DNA of 64,000 nucleotides from Rhodocollybia butyracea (taxonomy: Eukaryota; Basidiomycota; Agaricomycetes; Agaricales; Omphalotaceae), in the NCBI GenBank assembly GCA_015501585.1, contig JADNRY010000106.1, forward strand, positions 62,001-126,000, read 5' to 3'. The notes below the pieces were generated by a model, which saw nothing but the letters and a program-made list of their open reading frames with translations, searched no databases and had not been told where the DNA came from. Below are positions 1 to 9,306 of this stretch, in pieces. The translations under genes and the position numbers were made by a program. The first letter of the stretch is position 1. Each line of letters opens with the position of its first letter.

Positions 1-631
1 GGTGTCATCAGAACATCTTCCAGTTGCTCATCATCATATTCACCTCCAGGTTTCATCTTCACTGAAACACAAGGTATCAGTACATGGGCAAAAACATACT
101 TTGACTAGACACGTACATCGGAGATTTCCTAGATAATCGTCAAAGCGATTGATAGTCCACAGCTGGGAGGGGACATGGTGAATACATTGGCGAAGAACGT
201 GTAGGTCAATTAACAACTGTTCTGGGTTCTGCTTATCTAAGCTTTCCCCAACAAGACGGAGAACTTCAAGGATCAGGTGGATCCATTGTAGGAACGACGA
301 TGAGTCCAGCAGGAATCTGATGTGATCTGCGTTTACAACTATTGAAGGTATAGTCGTTCGTTTTTGAATGAAATTGGAAAAAAAAGCTATCCCACGGTAA
401 GATACGTGTTTCGAATGTGAATGTTGGAAGGGCGGTTGGCAATGATTCAGCCCAGAAGAGGAAGTCTTGAGTATTTTGTAGATAAACCTTTTGGACCTCT
501 TTGAAACGAAAATGTATTTTTGGCATGCAGTTTGTCGGGAAAAAATGGAAAGCGTTGGTTTTGATATCGTTGTTGTGAAGGTTGAGGGGGTCCTTGGTAA
601 GTTCAAGCGCCGTATGACGCAAAACACACAT
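1..631 (-). CDS. Unidentified protein, 5' part of a gene running off the left edge
   Basis: I do not recognise this protein. Two frames become one reading with three exons: 631-396, 316-117 and 61 to beyond base 1. Both introns have GT-AG ends (395-317, 79 nt; 116-62, 55 nt), and the second ends in a good TTTCAG acceptor. The spliced protein starts MCVLRHTALELTKDP. Its middle is leucine-rich and probably helical (HLILEVLRLVGESLDKQ, LIDLHVLRQCIHHVPSQLW), and it runs into an acidic stretch (GGEYDDEQLEDVL) at the window edge. The ATG at 631 is the first possible one before a LINE remnant at about 640, so the true 5' end may have been lost to that insertion. Exon pairing is inferred from frame and splice sites only. 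Confidence 0.5.
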
Positions 632-639
632 GGCTTGAC

Positions 640-800
640 GGACATATGAGTGAATTGGAATTGGAATTGATTACACGGCCCATTCAGCCTCAGCTGAAAG
701 CAGTCCCCCGAAGGGAACTAGCCGGTCCCTACACCAGCACAGGCAGCGAGCTCGACTCTCATGGAGAAGGTAGACTGCGAGGCCGATGCAGGGATGTTAG
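640..800 (-). mobile_element. LINE 3'-end remnant
   Basis: A GC-rich block shares motifs with the region just downstream of the LINE reverse transcriptase ORF at 46.5 kb: ggcagcgagctcgac at 742-756 and at 46591-46605, each followed about 10-20 bases later by gaaggtagactgc. Orientation is the same at both sites. A short ttggaa repeat at about 654-671 sits where a LINE 3' terminal simple repeat would be. This reads as a 5'-truncated LINE copy on the minus strand. No coding sequence survives, and the limits are approximate. Confidence 0.45.
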
Positions 801-1564
801 CAAGGCCAGGTACATAAGTACAAGGCTAGCTGTTACGATTACCTATCTACAGCTCAATGGAGCACATTCTGCCCTAATGAAAAAGAGGGAGGGAGCTAGG
901 GCAAAACCAGGTCCCCAGGCAGGTGTAACCGCACTGTGGCCTTAATGGCTCCTGGGCGGCTTCCTGTGCTATCCCTATTTGCACAAGTTACCAAATCCCA
1001 CGCAACCAGTGGCGAAACCGGCGCACCAGCACCCTAGGGTTTTATGTGAACGTAAGGAGCATTCATACACTATCAGAATCCCCCCAACCTCTTTGTAAAC
1101 AAACTGTACCCTTGTCACTCCAGTCGAAGGACAAATCGGTTATGAGCAAGCGAGGAGTGTCCCCATTAATGAGCTAAACAGGGGGTGAAGGTCTGTTATA
1201 GGGAATGCCTATAAAATATGGCAGTCCGTGCAAAGAGTTGTAAATTCTGCCAACTCGAAATAATTCCAAGAGAGTGAGTGGCTCAAGAGAGGAGAGCTTT
1301 GGGAGGGAGGAGCAGGCCACCAGGAGCCACAGCAGATGATTGAAGGGTGGGAGATCAAAATGACCCAAGGACAAGCCAGCCTCTGTTCAGTTTTAACACT
1401 CACTTTCAATCTGATAATTTCAGATGGTAGGGCTGATGTATCAGAGAACTGGGAGTGCCAACAGTAATGGGAGGGATACAGAGGCTGTAGCCAGGTAGAA
1501 GGGCGTAAATCTCAAACCTGGAGTATCACAGGTCCATGGGATGAAGAATCCGTAATATCGGAGG
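801..1564. other. Non-coding stretch between LINE remnant and Copia element
   Basis: The stretch has no convincing exon on either strand. The short frames at 1174-1409 have no recognisable content and no supporting splice sites. The first part may still belong to the LINE remnant. Confidence 0.5.
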
Positions 1565-1569
1565 CGGCA

Positions 1570-1825
1570 TGTCGTATGTAACGCTTTGGCATCACCATAT
1601 GCAACTCCGGAGGTTCAACCACGGACTTACAAACACATATACGGACTTACTAATAGTGTATATATTTATTAGTGATCATTAGATAGTACTTACTACGCAT
1701 ACACGGACATGTAGATACTCCGGCACACTTATACTACAGTACTTAGAGTATATAAGCTGTATCGAGCTCTCTCCAATATATTCATCTTACATTCTTACAC
1801 TCTCTTAAAGTCATCTACCACAACA
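1570..1825 (+). repeat. 5' LTR of Copia element
   Basis: The 256-bp direct repeat starts TGTCGTATGTAACG and ends ACCACAACA. A TATA-like stretch (agtatataag, near 1747) sits about 75 bp before the LTR end and probably serves as promoter. Relative to the 3' LTR it carries an extra ccggcacact-like 10-mer near 1720. Confidence 0.95.
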
Positions 1826-1841
1826 GGTTATGGGCCCCGGC
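1826..1841 (+). other. Primer-binding site, half tRNA-iMet type
   Basis: The 16 bases directly after the 5' LTR read ggttatgggccccggc. This is the reverse complement of the anticodon arm of eukaryotic initiator tRNA-Met (…GGGCCCAUAACC), not of a tRNA 3' end. Priming from a cleaved half tRNA-iMet is known for Drosophila copia and yeast Ty5. Its use here is inferred from position and complementarity. Confidence 0.75.
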
Positions 1842-1936
1842 CTTTACTGAAATTGCTCGTTGTTCACTATCTGCATCACTCTTCGACAAATCACTAAACT
1901 TGTACTCTTCCCCATTTGCACCCATCACATTTCATT

Positions 1937-4900
1937 ATGTCAACGGAATCCACTTCCACTTCCACTTATCGGATCGACCCCCTTCACGGCGCCACTAATT
2001 ATAATGTGTGGCAAATCAAGATGAATGATATCTTGACTGATCTGGGCCTAATTAACTACATTGGGTCCACGGCGCCAACTCTCCTCTCTGATAGGTCAAA
2101 TCAGGGTGATCACGACAAATGGACTGAGAAGGACCGAAAGGCCTCTCCACTATTAGGTTGCGTGTAGACGACAGTGCCCTAGTCTACATCGCAGGTGCAA
2201 AAACATCTAAGGAAGCATGGGACACACTGAAGAGGATGTACGAAGCTGCAGGGACCATCAGCATTATTGCTACCCGCCGTAAGCTTTTTCCGTACTCACT
2301 GCCCAGAGGGGGCAGACATCGAAGAACACGTCCGCACCATCCGGGGATATCAACAACAGCTTGCCAATCAAGGGCAACCACTCATGGCATCAGAATTTTC
2401 CACCATACTCCTTACATCCCTCCCTGACTCTTGGGACCAATTTGCGTCCTCTATTGACAAGGCTACCCTCACAGACACTGCAGACCCGGACTCCACCATT
2501 CTCGTGTCCAAAATCTTGGAAGAAGACTTCCGTAAATGGTCTAAAAATACATCACCTGAAATTGCCTTACCTGCCAATGGTAATAATTACAAAGGGCAAT
2601 CTAAATCAAAGTTTGGTAAATCCAAATATGATTCATCCGCCACCTGTCACTACTGTGGACGCGTCGGGCATTTTGTAAGTGAATGCCGCACTAAGAAGCG
2701 AGACCTCCACCGGGGAGGCAAGCCAGGGAACAACTACAACAATGGGAACAATAATCATGGGAAGAATTTTCAGCATCACTCACATGCTGCCATCTCGGAC
2801 TCAGACTTTGCATTCATCGCAAAGGACACTGCACTATTGGCCACCACACCTGCCTCCAGCTGGATTGCTGACTCCGCTACAACGTCACATCTAGTTAGAG
2901 ACCGATCCGCATTTACTACATATGCAGAATTACAGAATCACCCCATTCAAGGTGTTGGAAACCCCGCCGCTGGTATTGGAAAGGGAACTGTCCAGATCCA
3001 ATCTACTGTAGGTAACAAGACCTACACCATCTCGCTCCGAGACGTTGTGCATTGCCCAACCATGCCATTTAATCTTTTGTCTGTCAGTAAGATCACTGAC
3101 ATGAACTGTGGAATTAATTTCCGCCAACATGGACTCACTATCACGGCACCTAATAAACCAGATCATGTCATTGTTTTAGGCACCAAGACAGGTGGCCTAT
3201 ACTCGCTGAATGTCACGACAAACATTCCAATGCAGGCTTACACTGCACAAGTCCCCCAGAACTGGTCTTGGTATGACTGGCACAAAATCATGGGACACAT
3301 TTACATGGGTTCAGTCAAAATGCTAAAGGAGAAGAATATGGTTGAGGGAATGGAAGTCAATCCCGACACACCACCTCCTCAGTGTGTGTCATGTATCAAA
3401 TCTAAATCTCATGTCACCCCTTTCCCCCAGAAGTCTAACACTGAATATACAGAAATAGGGGATATGACATACACAGATGTATGGGGACCTGCCCGAACAC
3501 ATGGTATTCGAGGCGAAAGGTATTATGTCAGCTTCACTGATGGCTGCTCACACTGCTCCAAAGTCCACTTCATGAAGGAGAAAGAGGTTCTCCCACATAT
3601 CAAGAATTACCAGGCACATATTAAAGCACAAACCGGCAAAGACCTGAAGGCCATGCGATTTGATGGCGGGGGAGAATACATCAGCAAAGAGGTAACTGGG
3701 TACCTCGACTCATGCGGGATTCACTACGAAATCACCGCTGCCCACTCACCTTCCCAAAACGGCGTGGCGGAGCGCCTTAACCGAACTTTAATTGAACATG
3801 CACGCGCCATGATATTGGAGCACAATATTCTGTACTTTCTATGGCCGGAGGCTGTAGCATATGCATGTTACCTCCGAAACAGATCTCCAACTCATGCACT
3901 GAAGAGCTTTATCACCCCTGAAGAGGCTTTCACAGGGAAGAAGCCCAATATTTCGATGTTACAGGAATTCGGAATTAAATGCCGGGTATTACAACAAGAC
4001 GGCCAGAACTCAAAGCTTGACCCGAAGTCTCGGGAATTTATTTTTATGGGACTCTCCAACCATGGCAAAGCATGGAGATATTACAATCCCAGGGCCTGGC
4101 AAATCCAGACATCCCGAAATGTAGTCTTTGAGAATCAGACTTACGCACCCCCCGATTATGCGGTTTCCTGCACAGATAATTCCCAATCTACCACTTCCAA
4201 CCCTCCATTGCTCAAGGGGGAGAGGGGGAGTGCCGAGCAAATTCCGGGTAGTGAACCCAAAGAACCCGAGTTGCCACAATGCCACAGACGCCACCAAGGG
4301 CACATCAACCCGCTCCACTAATTGCACCGCCGGCACCATCAAAGCCCCGCATAGCGAGACCCGCACCTACACTTAGAGCACCATCATCACGGCTTGCTAA
4401 TATTCCCGCACAGAACTACCGCCTACTGAATAATCCACAGGCCCAAAGCAGACCCGCAGGATGGGAAACAATTGTCCCCATCACTCCTGACCAAGATCCC
4501 GACTCATCCCTATCTACTGAATTCTCACTATTATCCAATGTCAACACTGATTACTCGGATGAGCCCGCATCACATAACGATGCACTTACGCGCCACGATT
4601 CGGCACAATGGTCTGAAGCCATGGACAAGGAAATTAAACAACTCCAATCTACAGGTACTTGGATACTCGATGAGCTTCCTGCTGGCCGTAAGCCAGTAAA
4701 ATGCAAATGGACTTATAAGCTCAAACGCGACCACACCGGAGCCATTACCAGATACAAGGCTCGACTTGTGGCCAAGGGATTTTCCCAGATCCCGGGAATT
4801 GATTACACTGACACATTCGCACCAGTTGTACGGCTCGAAACATTCCGTACTCTTATGGCAATAGCCGCCAGATACAGACTCGACATTCACACCATGGATG

Positions 4901-6114
4901 TTGTTGGTGCATACCTTAACGGTGAACTCGATGAAACCATCTACATGGAGCAACCTCATGGATATGAGGACGGCACAGGCAAAGTGTGCAAACTACTTCG
5001 ACCCATCTATGGACTTAAGCAGTCTGGTGCAATCTGGAACAAGAAACTCAACTCCGAGTTTCTCAACTTAAATTTCACACGCCTTATCTTGGATCAGTGT
5101 GTATACGTTCGACGCAACGACTCAGGCATTATTATTGTTGCTGTCCACGTCGATGACATGACAATCTTCACATCAGACGATGCCCTCACATCCCAAGCAA
5201 AGCATGAGCTTGGCTCAAAGTTTGAGGTCCAGGACTTGGGACCAGTCAGACAAATCTTAGGCATGGAAGTCACTAGAGACCCCGCATCCGGCTCCATCAC
5301 GCTCACACAGACTCAGTATCTCAAGAAAATACTTGAGCGATTTGGCATGACTAACTGCCAGCCTGTTACCACACCACTCGATCCTAACGTCAAGCTGGAA
5401 AAGACTCCAGATGACAAACCCATCTCACCGGAATTATGGAGTGAATACTCCGCCGCTGTTGGATCATTTAATTTTGCCGCCACTGCTACTCGGCCTGACA
5501 TGAAGCACACGGTCCATGAATTAGCTCAATACTTGAGTAACCCCTCACCGACTCACTGGACCGCCGCCAAACGCGTTCTTCGCTACATTAGTGGAACACT
5601 TGATTTAGGTATCACCTACTTACCATCAGATGCCGACCCCGATATTTACTCAGATGCCAACTGGGAAACCAATCCCAATGACCGGAAATCCATCTCCGGC
5701 TATGCTGTAATGTTTGGGAACGCCGTCATCTCCTGGTATTCCAAGAAACAGCCCACCGTTGCACTCTCCACTATGGAAGCCGAATACATGGCTGTTAGTA
5801 ATGCTACCCGAGAATGTCTCTGGATCAGAGAGCTTCTCACTGAACTTGGAATCCCACCTCACGGCCCAACAATTATTCATGTTGACAATCAAGCCGCTAT
5901 TAAATTCGCCGAAAACTCTCAGTTTCACGCCCGATCCAAACACATTGACATTCGACATCATTTCATACGCGAGCACATTACCTCTAACAAGGTATCAGTC
6001 CAATACTGTGCCACGGATGACAACATCGCCGATATATTCACAAAGTCGCTGACCAAACCGAAACATGAGCACTTTGTCAAATTACTCGGAATGACAAGAG
6101 TCGACCGGAGTTGA
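1937..6114 (+). pseudogene. Copia gag-pol polyprotein, frameshifted
   Basis: The polyprotein would give gag, protease, integrase, reverse transcriptase and RNase H. Gag starts MSTESTSTSTYRIDP. A CCHC knuckle CHYCGRVGHFVSEC lies near 2645. The protease site reads WIADSATTSH (DSA in place of DSG). The integrase has the HHCC zinc motif (WHKIMGH…CVSC, 3280-3400) and DDE residues in TDVWGP, FDGGGEY and PSQNGVAERLNRT. Reverse transcriptase shows VHVDDM (5146) and PIYGLKQSGAIW. RNase H shows YSDANW and ALSTMEAEYMA. The frame shifts near 2150-2165 and near 2285-2300 within gag, and near 4270-4300 between integrase and RT. With three breaks the copy cannot make a full polyprotein. The breaks are either real decay or sequencing indels. 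Confidence 0.93.
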
Positions 6115-6121
6115 GGGGGAG

Positions 6122-6369
6122 TGTCGTATGTAACGCTTTGGCATCACCATATGCAACTCCGGAGGTTCAACCACGGACTTACAAACACATATACGGACTT
6201 ACTAATAGTGTATATATATTCATTAGTGATCATTAGATAGTACTTACTACGCATACACGGACATGTAGATACTTATACTACAGTACTTAGAGTATATAAG
6301 CTGTATCGAGCTCTCTCCAATATATTCATCTTACATTCTTACACTCTCTTAAAGTCATCTACCACAACA
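6122..6369 (+). repeat. 3' LTR of Copia element
   Basis: The 248-bp direct copy of the 5' LTR lies immediately after the purine-rich tract ttgaggggga at 6111-6120. It ends …ACCACAACA and is followed by the CGGCA target duplication. Confidence 0.95.
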
Positions 6370-6374
6370 CGGCA

Positions 6375-7213
6375 AAGGCAGCGAAAGCAACAAATACTAT
6401 ATACAAGTTCATCAGCATACATAGATCTATATAGCATACCTTGGACACTTCCTAAGTCATCTGCGAGACGATGTAGCAGCAGTAGCGACTCTAGCGACTA
6501 TGTCTCAGGATGCCTTGGGACATATTTCTTGTGAGACGACCCAGTTGTTGTTCTGAGACCCTGAAACTGGTAAGAAGATAAGGAATTATAGTGTAGAGTA
6601 GAGCTGCAGAGTTGGCTGGGTTAAAAGTTCAATCCGAAAATATAGATGGTGGTGGTTGGTAACCTGGGTCGTTCATCTGAGACGCGAGGCAATGGGTACA
6701 AGTACAAGTAAGTAAGTAAGAAGTAAGATATAATATGCAGAAAAAGGGAGGGATAAGGGAGGGTTTTCACTTGTAACCAACTAGCAATACAGAGAGAAAA
6801 GTAAGCTGTACACTAAATAGAGAGAAATGCACGAAACAAACCTGGCAAGACAGAGAGAAAAGTAAGCTGTGGCTCTGTCTCACTAGGTAGCTGCATGATA
6901 CTGTGAGCGCGAGTCTCAGCTGAGACACGATGACTCACCTGAAATGACTTGACCACTTTCGGCCGTACGAGGCGGGTCAAGTCAGTACATTTCACTTGCG
7001 ACCTTACGAGGTGGAAATGTTCAGGTGAGTGTGAAGCTGCCGCTGCAGAGGCTACCGACTTACTTGATGATTAGACTCTAGTAATCCAAGATTAAATCCG
7101 ACTAATCATCCTCGCAAGTTTTCAGACGCAAGAGTAGCCAAGTCGCAGCCTAGAAGGCCCAGAATGAATCGAGACGCGAGGCGATGGGTACAAGGGCTAA
7201 TAGTGAGTGAGAA
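6375..7213 (-). repeat. Repeat-bearing 3' non-coding end of DIRS-like element
   Basis: No gene is seen. Two pairs of direct repeats lie downstream of the tyrosine recombinase ORF. A 24-bp pair (6679-6702 and 7171-7194) differs at one base. A 21-bp identical pair sits at 6789-6809 and 6850-6870. There is also an agta microsatellite near 6703-6725. DIRS and Ngaro retroelements carry split direct repeats 3' of the recombinase ORF, so the 24-bp pair is a candidate for these. That assignment is inference. Confidence 0.45.
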
Positions 7214-8209
7214 TTAGATGGTAGGAGAGCGTTGAGAGGAATTGTTTGCAAGTAACATTGCATGTAACAAAGTAGGGTGCTTCCGAACGTAGATGTGAAA
7301 GGTGTCTGAAGCCCAACGACCGGAACTTTGGATGATATGAGGAGGAGCACCGTCCTCAGCCAATGCTGTGGCACCACCTGCGCGCATTGATTGGCCAGCG
7401 ATGTTAGTGTCAGGGAAAAAACGGCGTAATCGACGAATGAACCAATCACGAGTCGGTAAGGAGCCATTGCTACAAACCCACAGGTAGGGATTCAAAGGGA
7501 ACTTCTCATCCCTAGATTGAATGTATGTTCGGAAGAATGTGAGAGCAGTTTGATTATCGATGAGAATTTTACTGCCTTCAAAAAGTGGATCTGCTTTGTG
7601 TCCAGGAAGAATGAACTCATAGTGTGAAGAATTCACTTTTGCAGTTAAGCGGCGAACATACTTCCTAGGATTGCGAAGGACAGGATTATTGTGCATTGTC
7701 ATTTCACCTAAACGCAGAAGTGCAAAAAATCCTGTGAACAACATGATGATCCAAAGAATGTCATCATGAGATGGAGAAGGTGGTAGGTTACTGACCGCAT
7801 CCTTCAACTGGGAGCGTGAAAGTGGATGTTTCCTCTTAATCTCGTGACTCCAAAGACGTTTGCAACCTTTGAGAGTTTTGGAGACAAGTGGAGACTTGCG
7901 AATGCTACGCACTTCCGGCCAATGGTCTTCGAGCTGGTTACAAATGCCAGAGAGGTAAGAATCAACGGAGCGAGGGTCAATATGACGGGACATGAAAACG
8001 ACATAGAAACTGAAGGTGTCAATGGTAGGCTCAACACTAAAATTGTGTAAACGGCAAAACTCAATATACGAGTTTAAAGCAGAGCCGTATGTATACGCGG
8101 ATGTAGAATCAATGGCAAAACCAAGAGCAATGGATCGTTCATGAACCAATCGCTCTAATGTCCAAGCAACTCGTGCAGGTTGCCTGGACCGAACATGTGA
8201 ACGGATCAT
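7214..8209 (-). CDS. Tyrosine recombinase of a DIRS/Ngaro-like retroelement
   Basis: This is an intact intronless ORF of 331 codons. Tyrosine recombinases cut and rejoin DNA through a 3'-phosphotyrosine; in DIRS-type retroelements they insert the circular cDNA. Visible marks are the first catalytic Arg in FFALLRLGEM (about residue 166-175), the box GQSMRAGGATALAEDG (about 276-291), SSGRWASD, and the nucleophile Tyr in FHIYVRKH. The usual HxxR histidine reads Gln (QSMR). The start codon overlaps the stop of an upstream RNase H reading frame (ATGA at 8209-8206), a layout typical of DIRS-like elements and one reason to prefer DIRS over a Crypton. The Gln substitution may weaken catalysis; that is inference. 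Confidence 0.85.
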   Translation of the reverse strand: MIRSHVRSRQPARVAWTLERLVHERSIALGFAIDSTSAYTYGSALNSYIEFCRLHNFSVEPTIDTFSFYVVFMSRHIDPRSVDSYLSGICNQLEDHWPEVRSIRKSPLVSKTLKGCKRLWSHEIKRKHPLSRSQLKDAVSNLPPSPSHDDILWIIMLFTGFFALLRLGEMTMHNNPVLRNPRKYVRRLTAKVNSSHYEFILPGHKADPLFEGSKILIDNQTALTFFRTYIQSRDEKFPLNPYLWVCSNGSLPTRDWFIRRLRRFFPDTNIAGQSMRAGGATALAEDGAPPHIIQSSGRWASDTFHIYVRKHPTLLHAMLLANNSSQRSPTI

Positions 8210-8409
8210 GATGAGGCTGCCCCCAGCGTCTCTCGAGGGGGTTGAAAAATGTTGATAACAAGTCCCGGAACAAGCGAGTAAGCTCGAGGAAACTCGCGAC
8301 GAGAGATAGCATCAGCTACAGTGTTGTCTTCACCTTTAATATGGGTGACCCTGAGGTCAACGTGATATTGAAGCAAAAGGTCGACAGCAGTAATCTGAGA
8401 GTGAGTGTT
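8206..8409 (-). pseudogene. RNase H C-terminal fragment of DIRS-like RT-RH ORF
   Basis: Minus-strand translation gives VTHIKGEDNTVADAISRR, the hallmark end of DIRS/Ngaro RNase H domains (IxGxxNxVADALSR). The frame then runs to a TGA overlapping the recombinase ATG. Upstream, the frame meets a stop just beyond 8409 and no reverse transcriptase motifs follow, so the element is 5'-truncated or the rest lies behind an unrecognised intron. Confidence 0.75.
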
Positions 8410-8676
8410 TCAGCTCTTCCCTAAACATCGGTCAAATTTCAGCCCATGGAAAGGAAACAAAAGACTTAAGGCTCACAAAATTCTGTGTACTTCAGTAGCG
8501 AGTTCCTCTTCAATGACATCTATGCGTTCGATTATTAGCTAAGTTCCGAGTAACAAGTAATTCCAGATACTCGCTGAAGTAATATATCAGGGATGACTGG
8601 GCATAGAAATAGGAAAAAGATCACCTTGCTGTTATATCCGTAGCTTCAATTCCTGAAGCACTGTTGCGAGTTCAAC
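8410..8676. other. Non-coding gap
   Basis: No exon, repeat or RNA gene is recognised here. It is probably eroded DIRS 5' sequence and the 3' flank of the next minus-strand gene. Confidence 0.4.
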
Positions 8677-9161
8677 TCAGTAACATGTGAAAGAATCGCG
8701 GAAAGACTGGGGATCACCTCGATTGTGAGCTTGGAGATCCACGAGGGCTATGAGGATCTTAGTTAGACACCAGAAGGAGTAAGAGGCCTTATCCTACCTA
8801 ATGGATAGCCTGGTTTGCTTCTCATCGGTCGATGCAGGGCTGATGAACAGAGAGCTTTAGATATACATCAAGAATGAGTAGCGTTTACACACCTGACCAC
8901 TACAGCTGTGAGCTTCTGTGAAAGGACAGCTCCGGCATAGGTGGCGACCCTGTTGCGCTCCTTAGGAACGCCACAAGAGAACAGAACTGCGAGGTGGTTT
9001 AGGAGTTTTGCTTGCTGGACCTTGTCACTAGGAGCAGATTTGACATAGGTGATATCAGGATTGGTTTGAGGATTATCATACCGAGTGAAATTTTCAGCTT
9101 GAATAACTGCAGCTACCTTCGTGAGGAGATAGAGTCTACCTCGAGTTGTCTCCAGGTCCAT
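8677..9161 (-). CDS. Small unidentified protein, two exons
   Basis: I do not recognise this family. Exon 1 (9161-8889) and exon 2 (8793-8677) join through a 94-nt GT-AG intron in phase 0 to give about 130 residues. The protein starts MDLETTRGRLYLLTKVAAV, continues with LLNHLAVLFSCGVPKERNR, and ends LVDLQAHNRGDPQSFRDS before the stop. It is soluble, mixed alpha/beta in feel, with no signal peptide or membrane segment. It lies between the DIRS-like element and the long gene at 9307, so it may be transposon-associated or a lineage-restricted gene. The second exon was found only by following the frame through the intron, so its edges need transcript support. Confidence 0.45.
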
Positions 9162-9306
9162 GGCGAAGAAAGAACTGCGAGCGCTTAGTTTGTAAAGGGG
9201 CTCTCCCCAGTTCTAAGACGAGCACAATGTAATCTTCCGTAACGGTCAATTGGTTCGCTACTTGCAAACCGCCATTATACAAATATAACATAGGTAAACT
9301 TCGGTA

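Larger units (their letters stand above)
1565..6374 (+). mobile_element. Copia (Ty1/Copia) LTR retrotransposon with target duplications
   Basis: This is a structurally complete element: 5' LTR 1570-1825, primer site 1826-1841, gag-pol 1937-6114, purine-rich tract 6113-6121 and 3' LTR 6122-6369. It is flanked by a perfect 5-bp duplication, CGGCA at 1565-1569 and 6370-6374. Each LTR begins TG and ends CA. Domain order is gag, zinc knuckle, protease, integrase, reverse transcriptase, RNase H, which defines Copia rather than Gypsy. The LTRs differ only by about a 10-bp insertion in the 5' copy (near 1720) and a 2-bp indel near 1670, so insertion looks recent. The coding frame is nevertheless broken (see the gag-pol entry). 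Confidence 0.97.

Noticed and set aside
646..945. 99-codon plus-strand ORF
   Set aside because: It lies in the LINE 3' remnant, with low-complexity composition and no domain.
2930..3166. Minus-strand ORFs within the Copia gag-pol
   Set aside because: Antisense shadows of a strongly coding plus strand.
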